Shown piece by piece: positions 50,341 to 60,132 of a DNA stretch of 64,000 bases. Made by a program: the position numbers and the translations under genes. The stretch lies in contig NZ_CAMYMK010000002.1 of NCBI RefSeq assembly GCF_947259545.1, positions 1,167,646 through 1,231,645 on the forward strand, in the 5' to 3' direction. The notes beneath the pieces are model-generated. The model saw only the letters and a list, made by a program, of their open reading frames with translations, searched no databases and was not told the origin of the DNA. Position 1 is the first letter of the stretch. The number at the start of each line of letters is the position of its first letter. The stretch is from an uncultured Marinobacter sp. (GTDB taxonomy: Bacteria; Pseudomonadota; Gammaproteobacteria; Pseudomonadales; Oleiphilaceae).

Positions 50341-51696
50341 TTACCACCAGGCTTCGACCTGGGCGCCGACGCGGATATTGCCATCGTCGTCCCGGTCCTC
50401 GGCACGGTCACCGAAGAAGGAACCGGCGTAAACCCGAATGGTTGGGCGCGCCCAGAAGCTGGGGCCGGCAGACCATTCCTGAGCGACAATGACTTTCTGC
50501 AGGTCCTTGTCGTTGTCTTCGGACCAGACAGAGCCGTCGTAGAAGCCGGAGTCGTACCCCAGCTCAAGCGTTGTCTTCATGAAGTTGGTCCAGTTGTACT
50601 CGGGGCGGAGCACAACGCTCATCAGGTGTGGGTTGTCCTCCGCTGTATTGCCAACGGTTTTGCCCTGCTGATAAATAGCGGAGTAGCCCAGTTCGATCTT
50701 GTCGGAAAGCTTGATGACGCCCCAGTCCAGGACACGCCAACTTTCTTCGATCGTACCATCCCACCAGGTGCTGTTCAGGGATTCGCTGCCACCGTGGGCG
50801 ACATACGCCTGATGCCCCATGGAACCTTCGGCGTACTGGAGGACGAATTTGTTGAAGCCGCCCATCATACCCTGTGAATATTCGGCGGTAAGGAAGTAGC
50901 CATCCCGGTCGACCTCTTTGGCCAGGCTGGCCTGGGCCTCGTCCTGTGCTTCGGTGAGGTCGGCGTAGCCGTAGATACCGATCAGTTCAAGATTGCCCGG
51001 TCCGGCCGGAAAGGCATAGCGCAGATCGATCTTGTTATTCTGGACATAAAAGCCGTCGGCACCGCTATGGCGTGACGGGGTATCGAAATTGGTGACGGCT
51101 ACGGATGCCTTGCCTGCGCCCACATCGATACCTTCCAGACCGGCACCGTAACCGGAGTTGTTCACATAATACAGGTCCAGAATATGGACATCTTTGCGCT
51201 GATAAAAACGTTTGCCGGCCCAGAGCGTGGCTTCGGGAGCCCAGCCGATCACACCTTTGGCGGTACCATAGGCCTGGCGCAGGGCAATGTCTCCTCCCGC
51301 CCAGGGTTCACTGGAGGCAACAGTGGTTTCCTCATTTTCAAAATCAACGCCAATGACTTCATTGGGGCCGCTCAGTGACTGGTAGTCGTTGCCCTGATTC
51401 GTGGCCTGATAAGCGAGCATTGTGTCAAACCGGAAAACCTTGCCGTCCTGGTTGAACAGCTCGTCGCCGAAGCTGAGCTCACCATAAGTGTCGCACTCGT
51501 CGCCCAGGCGACCGACGGTGTGAGCTGTGGCGCCACTGCCGTAGCAGGTTTGTTCACCGCCGTCGGAGGTGGTGCTGAGGCCGGCGCGGGCATAGCCGTG
51601 GAAATCAATTGCAATAGCCGGAGTGGCCATTACCGCTGCGGTGACCGCAGCAGCAAGAGGAAGCTTGTTCGCAAGGAAGCGCTTATTGTTTTGCAT
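50341..51696 (-). CDS. lamB: Maltoporin LamB
   Basis: A 451-residue outer-membrane porin for maltodextrins. The signal peptide ends at ATPAIA, and the mature protein starts with IDFHGYARAGLSTTSDGG, matching the LamB N-terminus. Further family stretches: WAGKRFYQRKDVHILDLYYVNNSG and, at the C-terminus, RVGAQVEAWW ending in an aromatic residue. It pairs with the pullulanase downstream. No maltose ABC transporter is found in this window. Confidence 0.95.
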   Translation of the reverse strand: MQNNKRFLANKLPLAAAVTAAVMATPAIAIDFHGYARAGLSTTSDGGEQTCYGSGATAHTVGRLGDECDTYGELSFGDELFNQDGKVFRFDTMLAYQATNQGNDYQSLSGPNEVIGVDFENEETTVASSEPWAGGDIALRQAYGTAKGVIGWAPEATLWAGKRFYQRKDVHILDLYYVNNSGYGAGLEGIDVGAGKASVAVTNFDTPSRHSGADGFYVQNNKIDLRYAFPAGPGNLELIGIYGYADLTEAQDEAQASLAKEVDRDGYFLTAEYSQGMMGGFNKFVLQYAEGSMGHQAYVAHGGSESLNSTWWDGTIEESWRVLDWGVIKLSDKIELGYSAIYQQGKTVGNTAEDNPHLMSVVLRPEYNWTNFMKTTLELGYDSGFYDGSVWSEDNDKDLQKVIVAQEWSAGPSFWARPTIRVYAGSFFGDRAEDRDDDGNIRVGAQVEAWW

Positions 51697-51970
51697 GATC
51701 TCAGTCCTGTGCTTTTTGTCGTTTTAAATGTCAGGGAAGCGGAATCTCCGGTTACCGCTGCTGTGAGCTGCCGTGCCCGGATCTGACTTCCGGCTCCCTC
51801 GATTGCAGCTTCTGCCAATCGGACATTGGGAAACCGGGGTTCATATTCCGGTAACACAGCGATGGGTACATCCTCCGCGTCTGAGAAAAAGGGGGGTGAG
51901 TTTTCAGGGGGAGGAGGGGCGTAGAAGGATGAGCCCCTCAATCAATTGCTCTGCTACCTTATTGGCAAGG

Positions 51971-52843
51971 CTATTCGGACGGGAATCGCGTTGGCTTCAG
52001 GCTCTCCTTGATTTTTTTCAGGTGCCCCAGAAAGTCCGCACCACGCTTGAGTGTGACGCCGGTTGCCAGGATATCGATTACGGTCAGATGAATGATTCTC
52101 GAAGACATCGGCATGTAAACCTCGGTGTCTTCCGGGGCGGTTACCTCCAGCACGACGGTACAGGCATCGCCCAGGGGGGAGTCCGGGTTGGTGATGCCGA
52201 TGACGGTTGCGCCGTTGGCCCTGGCGATCCTTGCAATGTCCACGGTTTCCCTGGTGCGACCGGTGTAGGAGATCATCACGATCACGTCACCGGTGGCGGA
52301 ACCGGCGGCGACCATGCGTTGCATGAGCGCATCGTCGTAGGACATGACCGGAATGTTGAAGCGGAAAAACTTGTGTTGCGCGTCCAGCGCGACCGGAGCG
52401 GAACCGCCCATGCCGAAGAAGTTGATCTGCTTGGCCTGAATCAGGTAGTCAATGGCGGTCGCCAGGGCTTTCGGGTCCAGCGCCTGGCGCGCCTTGTCGA
52501 GGCTGGCGATGGTGCTGAGCATGATTTTGTCGGCGAACTCGGCAACGCTGTCATCCGGCTCCACGTTCTGACCAATATAAGGAGTGCCAGTGGCGATACT
52601 CTGGGCCAGCCGGATCTTGAAGTCCGGGAAGCCGGTTGCGGAGAAGCCGCGGCAGAACCGGTTAACAGTGGGTTCGCTGACATCGGCGGCGCGGGCCAGC
52701 GCGGCAATGCTGTAGCGGGTTGCGGCGGTGGGATCGCGCAGGATGGCCTCGGCCACTTTGCGTTCGGACTTGTTAAGACTGTCCAGTCGCGCCTGGATGT
52801 CTTCAATCAGATTATCGTCTCGGTTCGCCTGGTTCGCAGCCAT
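51971..52843 (-). CDS. hexR: HexR-type RpiR-family regulator
   Basis: A 290-residue regulator with an N-terminal RpiR helix-turn-helix ([21 protein letters not shown]) and a C-terminal SIS sugar-phosphate domain ([35 protein letters not shown]). HexR represses zwf and Entner-Doudoroff genes, and its ligand is 2-keto-3-deoxy-6-phosphogluconate. It is divergent from zwf-pgl-eda, the arrangement seen in Pseudomonas. A semi-palindrome in the spacer is a candidate binding site. Confidence 0.93.
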   Translation of the reverse strand: MAANQANRDDNLIEDIQARLDSLNKSERKVAEAILRDPTAATRYSIAALARAADVSEPTVNRFCRGFSATGFPDFKIRLAQSIATGTPYIGQNVEPDDSVAEFADKIMLSTIASLDKARQALDPKALATAIDYLIQAKQINFFGMGGSAPVALDAQHKFFRFNIPVMSYDDALMQRMVAAGSATGDVIVMISYTGRTRETVDIARIARANGATVIGITNPDSPLGDACTVVLEVTAPEDTEVYMPMSSRIIHLTVIDILATGVTLKRGADFLGHLKKIKESLKPTRFPSE

Positions 52844-52983
52844 TGAAGGGTACTCCCTGAATCATCGGCGTTCGTTGTGACATTTTGGGCCCGATTATAC
52901 CGTGTTTTTATTGATTATGCGGTAGTAAAAATATCAAAAACTGGATTTTTTTCTTGGAATGGCAGAATTTCAGTGTCATTATT

Positions 52984-53000
52984 TGTTTAATATTACTACA
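52984..53000. promoter_or_regulatory. Candidate HexR operator
   Basis: TGTTTAATATTACTACA: the ends TGT/ACA and the core TAATATTA are symmetric. It lies 28 bp upstream of zwf in the hexR-zwf spacer, and fits an A+T-rich TGT-N11-ACA type site. The match is by eye and partial. Confidence 0.5.
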
Positions 53001-53028
53001 TTGTGGTTTGGTATGAGAGAAGGAGCCA

Positions 53029-54504
53029 ATGGCCGATAACAACAGTACCCGTTGTGACCTGATGATGTTTGGAGCGCTGGGTGACCTGGCACAGCGTAAG
53101 CTTTTCCCCGCACTGTATCAGCTGGAGCGCTCCGGTCTGATGGATCCGGGGAGTCGGATTCTGGCGATCGCCCGCACTAAAGTCGATACCGCAGAGGCCC
53201 GAAAGCTGCTTCACGACAAACTCAGGGAGCATGTAAAACCCCATGAATTTGACGAAGCTCTGGTCGAAACCTTCCTGCAACGGGTGGATTACCTGTACCT
53301 GGACTTTACCGATCCGGAAGGCTATGGCGCACTGAACGACTGGCGCGGAACATCTGAAGGCAACCTCATTGTTTATATGGCGACGCCACCGTCGATGTAC
53401 GGTGTCATCGCGCGCAACCTGAGAAGCGCCAACTGCTGTACAGATAAAACCCGTGTGGTGGTCGAGAAGCCGATCGGTCATGACCTGGCGTCCTCCAAGG
53501 TTATCAACGATGAGTTGGGGGAGGTTTACCGGGAAGATCAGCTGTTCCGCATCGACCATTACCTGGGTAAGGAAACGGTCCAGAATCTGATTGCTCTGAG
53601 GTTCGCCAACAATTTGTTCGCCTCCCAGTGGGATCAGAATCACATTTCCCATGTTGAGATCACAGTGGCCGAGAGTGTTGGTATTGAGGGCCGCTGGGGG
53701 TACTTTGACAAGGCCGGGCAAATCCGGGACATGATCCAGAATCACCTCCTGCAGCTGCTCTGCCTGATTGCCATGGATCCGCCCTCGGATCTATCCGCGG
53801 ACAGTATTCGTGATGAAAAGGTCAAGGTACTCAAGGCGCTGAGAGAGATCACGCCGGAGCTGATGGAGCGCCACGTGGTGCGGGGGCAGTACACCGCCGG
53901 CACCAGCAATGGCAAGCCGGTGCCCGGCTATCTTGAGGAGGAGGGGGCCAACAAGGGCAGCTCCACGGAAACGTTCGTGGCCCTCAAGGCTGAGATCGAA
54001 AACTGGCGCTGGTCCGGTGTGCCTTTCTACATCCGTACCGGGAAGCGTCTGCCGGAAAAACTCTCGCAGATCATCATTCACTTCAAACCCGCGCCACACT
54101 ATATCTTCGACCCGGATCAGAAACATCTGGCCAACAACAAGCTGATTATTCGCCTGCAGCCGGATGAAGGCATGTCCCTGAAAATTCTGACCAAGGATCA
54201 GGGGCTGGACAAGGGAATGAGGCTGCGCCAGGGCCCGCTGGAGCTGACCTTCTCAGAAACCTTCGATACTGACCGTATTCCGGATGCGTATGAGCGGCTG
54301 TTATGGGAGGTGATGAAGGGGAACCAGTATCTGTTTGTGCGTCGGGATGAGGTCGAGCATGCCTGGCGTTGGGTGGACCAGGTCATCCGCAACTGGCATG
54401 ACAGCGGTGAGCCGCCCAAGCGCTATGCCGCCGGAACCTGGGGGCCGGTTGCCTCTATCGCGATGATCACCAGGGACGGGAGGAGCTGGTATGAAGACGC
54501 CTGA
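53029..54504 (+). CDS. zwf: Glucose-6-phosphate 1-dehydrogenase
   Basis: A 491-residue enzyme oxidising glucose 6-phosphate to 6-phosphogluconolactone with NADP/NAD. The nucleotide-binding region is [18 protein letters not shown], the substrate motif [13 protein letters not shown], and an earlier [19 protein letters not shown] precedes the ATG. It overlaps pgl by 14 bp. Confidence 0.97.
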   Translation: MADNNSTRCDLMMFGALGDLAQRKLFPALYQLERSGLMDPGSRILAIARTKVDTAEARKLLHDKLREHVKPHEFDEALVETFLQRVDYLYLDFTDPEGYGALNDWRGTSEGNLIVYMATPPSMYGVIARNLRSANCCTDKTRVVVEKPIGHDLASSKVINDELGEVYREDQLFRIDHYLGKETVQNLIALRFANNLFASQWDQNHISHVEITVAESVGIEGRWGYFDKAGQIRDMIQNHLLQLLCLIAMDPPSDLSADSIRDEKVKVLKALREITPELMERHVVRGQYTAGTSNGKPVPGYLEEEGANKGSSTETFVALKAEIENWRWSGVPFYIRTGKRLPEKLSQIIIHFKPAPHYIFDPDQKHLANNKLIIRLQPDEGMSLKILTKDQGLDKGMRLRQGPLELTFSETFDTDRIPDAYERLLWEVMKGNQYLFVRRDEVEHAWRWVDQVIRNWHDSGEPPKRYAAGTWGPVASIAMITRDGRSWYEDA

Positions 54505-55210
54505 TATTCAGTTCCCCCGGGGTGTTGAGTCCCGGTTTGGAGATTCACCGGAGCAGGTGGCTCTTGAGCTGGCAGAAGCGGTGTCGGATTTCCTCAGTAA
54601 ACGCCTGGCGGAGGCCGAGCGAGTGTCTCTGGTGGTGTCTGGCGGTTCGACGCCCCTGCCGTTTTTTTCCGCCCTGTCCTGCAAGGAGCTGGATTGGTCT
54701 CGGGTGGATGTCCTGCTGGCGGATGAGCGCTGGGTAGAGGAGGCCGACCCGGCCAGCAACACCCGTCTGGTGAAGGAAGCGCTGCTGCAGCACAATGCCG
54801 CCGCTGCCCGTTTCCTGTCTCTCAAGCAGGCCGGAGCGACACCGGCAGACGGTCTCGATGCCGTCAAAGCCGAGCTCGCTGGATTGTCACTGCCGCTGGA
54901 TGTGGTGATTCTTGGCATGGGTAACGACGGTCATACCGCCTCGCTGTTCCCGGATGCTGAAGAATTGCCCCACGCAATGGATCCGGACTGTCGGGATACC
55001 GTTGCTGCCATGACGCCTTTGTCCCAACCGCAAAAACGGATCACCCTGACCTGGCCGGTCCTGCGGGACGCCCGGTTTATCGCCTTACATCTTAAAGGCT
55101 CGGATAAGCTGGATACCCTGAAGAAGGCGCTGGAGACCCCGGATGATGTCATGGCCATGCCCATTCGTGCCTTCCTGAAGCCCGGCCTGCAAGTGTTCTG
55201 GAGCCCCTGA
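54491..55210 (+). CDS. pgl: 6-phosphogluconolactonase
   Basis: A 239-residue lactonase of the devB/glucosamine-6-phosphate isomerase-like fold. Motifs: [57 protein letters not shown] and RITLTWPVL. It sits between zwf and eda and overlaps zwf by 14 bp. Confidence 0.96.
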   Translation: MKTPDIQFPRGVESRFGDSPEQVALELAEAVSDFLSKRLAEAERVSLVVSGGSTPLPFFSALSCKELDWSRVDVLLADERWVEEADPASNTRLVKEALLQHNAAAARFLSLKQAGATPADGLDAVKAELAGLSLPLDVVILGMGNDGHTASLFPDAEELPHAMDPDCRDTVAAMTPLSQPQKRITLTWPVLRDARFIALHLKGSDKLDTLKKALETPDDVMAMPIRAFLKPGLQVFWSP

Positions 55211-55244
55211 GCCCGCCCCACGAATTTCAAGATGGAGTAGAACC

Positions 55245-55892
55245 ATGAACCAGTTATCCGATTTTCATCACGAGCGAGTCAGGGCCGTGCTGGCGTCCTC
55301 ACCGCTGATCCCGGTGATAGCAATAAACGATCCTGATGACGCGGTGCCCCTGTGTCAGGCATTGGTGGACGGGGGTATCAACGTACTGGAAATCACCCTG
55401 CGCACCGAGCACGGCGTCAAAGCCATTGAGCAGGTTCGCAAAGCGATCCCCGATGCCTGGGTTGGCGCCGGAACCGTTACCAGCATCGCTCAATACCGTC
55501 AGGTAGAGGCGGCCGGTGCCCAGTTTGTGATCACTCCAGGTGTTACCGAAGCCATCCTCGAATTTGGTCTGACTTCCGAAGCCCCGCTGTTGCCGGGAAT
55601 CTCCACCATCTCCGAACTGATGGTGGGGCATAACCTGGGCTATCGGGAATTCAAATTCTTCCCCGCCGAAGTCGCTGGTGGCATCCCAGCCCTGAAAGCC
55701 TTCAGCGGCCCGTTCCCGGACATTACCTTCTGCCCGACAGGGGGCATACGCCGCGACACCGCCCGGGATTATCTGGCCCTGGGTAATGTCCAGGCGGTCG
55801 GCGGTAGCTGGCTGACACCGGCGGACGTGATTGCTTCTAAGGATTGGGCAAAAATTACCGAGATTGCCCGCGAGAGTCTGGAGGCTCTTTGA
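55245..55892 (+). CDS. eda: KDPG / KHG aldolase
   Basis: A 215-residue class I aldolase cleaving 2-keto-3-deoxy-6-phosphogluconate to pyruvate and glyceraldehyde 3-phosphate. The Schiff-base Lys lies in REFKFFPAEVAGG, with EITLRTEHG and WVGAGTV around the active-site Glu/Thr and FCPTGGIRRD for phosphate binding. Third gene of zwf-pgl-eda, 34 bp after pgl. edd is not in this window. Confidence 0.96.
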   Translation: MNQLSDFHHERVRAVLASSPLIPVIAINDPDDAVPLCQALVDGGINVLEITLRTEHGVKAIEQVRKAIPDAWVGAGTVTSIAQYRQVEAAGAQFVITPGVTEAILEFGLTSEAPLLPGISTISELMVGHNLGYREFKFFPAEVAGGIPALKAFSGPFPDITFCPTGGIRRDTARDYLALGNVQAVGGSWLTPADVIASKDWAKITEIARESLEAL

Positions 55893-56061
55893 GAACCGGG
55901 GGGGCATCAATACCCTTCGTTAAGCAGTTGAGTTACCAGCGAACACATGTTTCGTTGCCCGTTTTTTTGGTATACATGGTAAAAGGGTGCGCAAGCTTGA
56001 TGGCATCCAGGCGCTTACAGGCATCCCAATGGTCCCCATGTTAGAAATGGAGTCTCTATCC

Positions 56062-56439
56062 ATGCAGCCAAAAGACATCGTGGCTCAATTCATTGATGAT
56101 ATCCGTGCCCAGCGCCTGGATGAGGCGAAGGCCTTGTTGGTGACTGAGGGGTTTGAATATGTGGGGCCGAATATGCGCTTCCTCAGTCCGGACGACATGC
56201 TGGGCTACCAATTCGGCATGGTCGCCATTCAGAAGGATCTGGTCCTCCGTCAACTCAGTGCCGACGGGGAGCACGTGTTCGCAATTCTGGATTACCAGAC
56301 TCACTTTGAACCGATCGGGGATGTACGGCTGGCCGTCTGGTTTCGTGTCAGGAACAACAAAATCCAGACGGTTGAAGCCTTCTACAATGCCGCAGTCGTT
56401 GAAAACATGCTGGGAGGCAACCTGCCTTCAGCCGACTGA
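56062..56439 (+). CDS. NTF2-like / SnoaL-like small protein
   Basis: A 125-residue protein of the cone-shaped NTF2-like fold type, starting MQPKDIVAQFIDDIRAQRLDEAKALL. Family-like stretches are YVGPNMRFLSPDDML, AILDYQTHFEPIG and LAVWFRVRNNKIQTVEAFYN. The start is chosen because GGAG lies 9 bp upstream; the frame opens at 55987. The function (enzyme or ligand binding) cannot be told. Confidence 0.75.
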   Translation: MQPKDIVAQFIDDIRAQRLDEAKALLVTEGFEYVGPNMRFLSPDDMLGYQFGMVAIQKDLVLRQLSADGEHVFAILDYQTHFEPIGDVRLAVWFRVRNNKIQTVEAFYNAAVVENMLGGNLPSAD

Positions 56440-56460
56440 TCACTGACGCCGGAACCCGCG

Positions 56461-57648
56461 TCAGGCGCGGGCGACTTCCGGTTGTGGTTTACCTCCAGGA
56501 AATGCCAGACGTAGGTTCTTGAGCCAGGTAGTGCCAAACTGGCGCCACAGGGAAGCCCGGTTGTATGGCAATCCATAACGGGCTGCAACGGCCCGCACCC
56601 GCTGGGACGCTTCCGGATATCGATTGCTGCACATGTCAGGAAACAGATGGTGTTCAATCTGGTGGCTCAGGTTGCCGGACAGCACGTGGAACAGGCTGCC
56701 GCCGGTAATATTGGCGGAACCGAGGAGTTGACGAAGGTACCATTGGCCTCGGGATTCCCCCTCCACCTGATCGGGGGTGAAGTTATACACGCCTTCGGGA
56801 AAATGACCGCAAAAAATGATCATGAAGGCCCAGATATTGCGCATGATGTTGGCAATGAAATTGGCGCCCGCCACCAGCGCGAATACCAGCAAAGGTGATT
56901 CCGGCACAAAGAAGGAGATTGGCACCGCCACCAATGCCGCCAGTCCCGGCCACATAATGTAATCCTTGCGAACCTGTCCCCAGATTTTGCGACCGATACG
57001 TTTTGCCAGTGGCTTGAACTCCGACGCTTTCTTGCGGCCTTCGACCACATCGATCAGAGCCTGTTCGTGCAGTGCCACGCCTTCCTCAAAGAACAGCATC
57101 AGCAGTAGGAAATATACGGGTTGGGGCAGATATTTGGGGTGCCATTCCTGCAAAGGTGTTACCCGCATGATGCCGTACCCGACATCGAGGTCCTTTTCCA
57201 GGACATTGGTCCAGGTATGGTGCACCACGTTGTGGGAATGCATCCAGCGATCCGACGGGCTCATGGTGTCCCATTCCCAGGTATTGGACTGGATATCGGG
57301 ATCCTTCATCCAGTCCCACTGCGCATGCAGCACATTATGGGCAATTTCCATATTCTCGAGGATCTTGGCGATGCCGAGCATGAAGGTACCCAGCCCCATG
57401 ATCAGCAACGTTGCGGTCCAGCCGGCCATCGCATGGGGCCAGGCTGGCAGGAAGAACAGACCCGCATACATAAACAAACGGCCGATCAGGGCCATGCTTC
57501 GTTGGGTTCGGATCAGCCCCAGGATGTATTGGCGATCACTCTCACCCCGGCTCTGCATGATGTCGTCATAAATCGCCTCCATTTCACGGCCGAACTCGTC
57601 AATCTGCTCGTCGGTAAGATCCACCGGCAGAGGTTTTTTTGTTGTCAT
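56461..57648 (-). CDS. Membrane fatty-acid (acyl-CoA type) desaturase
   Basis: A 395-residue membrane di-iron desaturase with the His boxes HNVLHAQWDW, HSHNVVHH and HQIEHHLFPD and about four membrane segments. It introduces a double bond into acyl chains using electrons from the reductase encoded immediately upstream. This pair resembles the DesB (PA4888) and PA4889 pair of P. aeruginosa, which desaturates exogenous saturated acyl-CoA. The TetR regulator DesT found there is not present here. Confidence 0.92.
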   Translation of the reverse strand: MTTKKPLPVDLTDEQIDEFGREMEAIYDDIMQSRGESDRQYILGLIRTQRSMALIGRLFMYAGLFFLPAWPHAMAGWTATLLIMGLGTFMLGIAKILENMEIAHNVLHAQWDWMKDPDIQSNTWEWDTMSPSDRWMHSHNVVHHTWTNVLEKDLDVGYGIMRVTPLQEWHPKYLPQPVYFLLLMLFFEEGVALHEQALIDVVEGRKKASEFKPLAKRIGRKIWGQVRKDYIMWPGLAALVAVPISFFVPESPLLVFALVAGANFIANIMRNIWAFMIIFCGHFPEGVYNFTPDQVEGESRGQWYLRQLLGSANITGGSLFHVLSGNLSHQIEHHLFPDMCSNRYPEASQRVRAVAARYGLPYNRASLWRQFGTTWLKNLRLAFPGGKPQPEVARA

Positions 57649-57659
57649 GGTTTGTACTC

Positions 57660-58784
57660 CTAAAGATCCAGTTCGCAGTCACCAGCGGCGGCGCACACAC
57701 ACGTCTGCACAATGGCACCGGATTCATTCAACACTTCTCCGGTGCGCAAATCCCGCACACAACCTGAAAGCAACCTGGTATTGCAGGTATGGCAAATACC
57801 CATACGGCAGCCATGGGGCGGATTCATGCCGGCATCTTCGGCAACCCGCAGCAGGTTGGTTTCGCTGTCGGCGTCTACATCACGATTGCTCTGGGCAAAG
57901 CGAACTTTACCGCCCACCGCATTGTTCGGTATCTCGGCGAAATCCGCTCGAAAACGCTCGACGTGAAGCCGGCGACTGAGCCCCGCCTTCTCATACAAGT
58001 CTTCCAGGGCAGCGAGTAACCCGGGGGGACCACAAGCGTAGCAATCCCGCTCTTTCCAGTCGGGACAGAGCGTTTCCAACTGTTCCTCACTGAAATAGCC
58101 CTGCGTTTGTTTCTGTTCACCAAGTTCCTGCGTGTGCACTTCGTGGAGGTGATACTGCTTCTTTTCTGCCGCGAGTTGGCGCAGCTCCTTACTGAAGATC
58201 ACATCGAATTCGTGCGGTGCGTAATGGATGTGCACCGTGTCCGGTAAGCGCTCCTGCGCAACCAGACTTCGAATCATGCTCATGGCCGGCGTAATACCGC
58301 TGCCGGCGGTAATAAACAGGGGCTGGATCGGGGAGGCGTCCGGCAGATAAAAGTCGCCCTGGGGCAGGCCGATGGGGAGATAGTCACCCACTTTGATATT
58401 GCGGACGATATGTTTGGATACGCGCCCACCGTCGATGATTTTCACGGTGATGGTAAAGCAGTCATCATTCCGTTCCGGCGGAGAAGAGATCGTATACGTG
58501 CGGGTATAGTGTCGGCCCTCAACGGGAATACCGATACGAACATGCTGACCGGGCCGGTTCAAACGCCAGTTCACGCCAGGGCGCAAGGTAATGGTGCGGG
58601 CATCCTTGGTCTCGTCCCACACCTCCACCACCTGCGCCTGCATCTGGTGGGTACTCCAGAGCGGGTTGACCAGTTCGACGTAATGAGAGGTGCGTAAAGG
58701 AAAGGCGAACATATCCAGAACGTCGGACAGTTTCTGTCGCCAGGTGGTTGGGTCGGGAGTCTGCTGATCTGGAGCTACCATCAA
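57660..58784 (-). CDS. Ferredoxin reductase with C-terminal 2Fe-2S domain, electron donor to the desaturase
   Basis: A 374-residue protein: an FAD-binding region (GRHYTRTYTISSPPERND), an NAD(P)-binding region (PLFITAGSGITPAMSMI, YACGPPGLL) and a plant-type 2Fe-2S domain with ligands in HGCRMGICHTCNTRLLSG and the later QTCVC. It is 11 bp upstream of the desaturase on the same strand, so the two form one operon. Two adjacent ATGs can serve as start. It is the last core gene before the cassette array. Confidence 0.92.
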   Translation of the reverse strand: MMVAPDQQTPDPTTWRQKLSDVLDMFAFPLRTSHYVELVNPLWSTHQMQAQVVEVWDETKDARTITLRPGVNWRLNRPGQHVRIGIPVEGRHYTRTYTISSPPERNDDCFTITVKIIDGGRVSKHIVRNIKVGDYLPIGLPQGDFYLPDASPIQPLFITAGSGITPAMSMIRSLVAQERLPDTVHIHYAPHEFDVIFSKELRQLAAEKKQYHLHEVHTQELGEQKQTQGYFSEEQLETLCPDWKERDCYACGPPGLLAALEDLYEKAGLSRRLHVERFRADFAEIPNNAVGGKVRFAQSNRDVDADSETNLLRVAEDAGMNPPHGCRMGICHTCNTRLLSGCVRDLRTGEVLNESGAIVQTCVCAAAGDCELDL

Positions 58785-59241
58785 TACGTTACTCCGAAAG
58801 AAGGCGTTTAAGCTGAAGTTGAGTACTACAGGACATCTTTCAAGCTAGTACACGGCGTCAGAGCCCACCACCTCTATAGCGGCTACTGATGCCAGATGGC
58901 CTGATTAGCTATTAGCCGATGTCACAGGTGGCGACCTGGCGAGGAAGTTATCGGCGGTTGCTTGGAGGGGGAGGAAGGGCGCTGACAACTGGAAAAATGA
59001 TCGTTGCGACCATGAACTGGGTGAATTTTTGTGAATTGGTTATTTTTGCAATTAAATCATTGATATGGGCTGACTGCCCAGAAAGGGGATAGTAGTCTTT
59101 GTGATCATTTATGTTTGAGACGGCGATCAGAAAAACAATCGGAAGCTATTGACCTGACAGGGTTTTCTGCCTAGTTTTGAAGGATTGTCGAATTGAGATA
59201 TGAGTCGCTGGAAAAGTGATCATGAAGACTCATATACAAAT
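58785..59241. other. Non-coding left flank of the cassette array, no integrase gene
   Basis: About 460 bp without a convincing gene on either strand. This is where attI and a divergent intI would be expected if the array were a complete integron. No integrase fragment can be read. Two exact 9-bp inverted repeats (ATATGAGTC at 59198-59206 and GACTCATAT at 59227-59235) lie just before the first core site. Confidence 0.7.
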
Positions 59242-59248
59242 GTTATGT
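59242..59248 (+). other. Left core site of the array (attI-like or end of a lost attC)
   Basis: GTTATGT. Its last six bases match the R'' box ACATAAC of the first attC by exact complementarity, so cassette 1 begins at 59243. What lies to the left is not a recognisable attC and could be an attI. Confidence 0.65.
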
Positions 59249-59254
59249 GAAAGT

Positions 59255-59641
59255 ATGAGTAAAAGTCCAAAGTTAAGCATAAACAAATACGAGATTGATC
59301 TTTTAGAGCGTCAAGTTGTGCTATATCTAAAAGAACATCAGGGAGCGAGGGTTGGCAAGGCAAAATTCGAAGGTGTTTGGGGTCATCAATTTTCTAATGT
59401 CCTCGATGGGAATATTGTTGTTAGCATTGAAGAGTGTGATCCGGAAGAGCTGCACCATAAATATTCTGGCACATTAGAGGAGTATCAACAGTGTGGCCTG
59501 CCGTTCAATTGCTATGATCTTAAAGAGTTCTGCAGCAGAGTGGCAAAGCGATCAATAAAGCCCATAATTATTGAAGGGCAATATGGATTTAGTGGTTGGG
59601 TTCTATGTGAAAGTTGGTGCGTCACATTAGAAGAGGCTTGA
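59255..59641 (+). CDS. Cassette 1 protein, unknown function
   Basis: A 128-residue soluble protein that I do not recognise, starting MSKSPKLSINKYEIDLLERQVVLYL and ending SGWVLCESWCVTLEEA. The ATG at 59255 is preferred to the longer frame from 59216, because the latter would begin outside the cassette and read across the recombination junction at 59242. The ATG lies 6 bp after the core site, the compact spacing usual for cassettes. It is A+T-rich compared with the core genes, consistent with horizontal origin. Confidence 0.7.
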   Translation: MSKSPKLSINKYEIDLLERQVVLYLKEHQGARVGKAKFEGVWGHQFSNVLDGNIVVSIEECDPEELHHKYSGTLEEYQQCGLPFNCYDLKEFCSRVAKRSIKPIIIEGQYGFSGWVLCESWCVTLEEA

Positions 59642-59663
59642 TGTTGGTTTTTAATCGGGTCTC

Positions 59664-59747
59664 ACATAACAAGCGCAGTCTGTCGGACAGCCGGGACGTC
59701 GCTTCGCTCCTAAAATCCCCCGGCTGCCGCAGCTGCGAGCGTTATGT
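59664..59747 (+). other. attC site of cassette 1
   Basis: 84 bp from R'' ACATAAC to R' GTTATGT (59741-59747), exactly complementary ends. Inner arms GCGCAG and CTGCGAGCG, and a second imperfect stem (CAGCCGGG with CCCGGCTG), give the cruciform-like pattern of attC. Confidence 0.88.
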
Positions 59748-59760
59748 TGCGTAGAGAGCT

Positions 59761-60045
59761 ATGAACCAGGTAGAGAGATGGGAAAGAATAGAGGCGGAGC
59801 TGAAGGCAGCTTTCAGCTTGCTGCCCGAGAACGTCGTCGAATCCGACAACGGATACCGAGAGAGCGATTTTCTCTCTTTCCTAGAAGCAAATGAGTTGCT
59901 TCTCGCAATGGAAGAACTTGACGGCGTCATAGAGGACAACCCAAACCCTGGAAGGGAGTTCTGGGAGCATCTGCTAAAAGCAGCAAGTTTAATGGGGCAC
60001 CTGCATGCTAATCGCTATGAATCGATCTTGGCTTCTACAACATAA
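59761..60045 (+). CDS. Cassette 2 protein, small acidic, unknown function (immunity-like pattern)
   Basis: A 94-residue acidic protein, MNQVERWERIEAELKAAF at the N-terminus. The stretch FLEANELLLAMEELDGVIED recalls the NE-x-x-LA-x-EEL pattern of small helical immunity proteins such as the MafI type, but this resemblance is loose. AGAGAG lies 4 bp before the ATG. The stop codon lies inside the R'' box of its attC. No toxin partner is seen next to it. Confidence 0.68.
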   Translation: MNQVERWERIEAELKAAFSLLPENVVESDNGYRESDFLSFLEANELLLAMEELDGVIEDNPNPGREFWEHLLKAASLMGHLHANRYESILASTT

Positions 60046-60123
60046 CCAATGCAGGCACGGCGACGCCCATTACATTGCGCCTTCGGCTCCATTTCATGGG
60101 CGCGCATGCTGCAGGCGTTAATT
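60040..60123 (+). other. attC site of cassette 2
   Basis: 84 bp from R'' ACATAAC to R' GTTAATT (60117-60123). R'' is complementary to this cassette's own first bases (TTATGT at 59742). Inner arms ATGCAGGCA and GCTGCAGGCG, with a central stem around CTTCGG. Confidence 0.85.
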
Positions 60124-60132
60124 GGTATAGAC

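Noticed and set aside
58818..58824. GTTGAGT as a possible attI core site
   Set aside because: It matches GTTRRRY but that short pattern is expected about once by chance in this spacer, and it does not match the R'' box of the first cassette, whereas GTTATGT at 59242 does.
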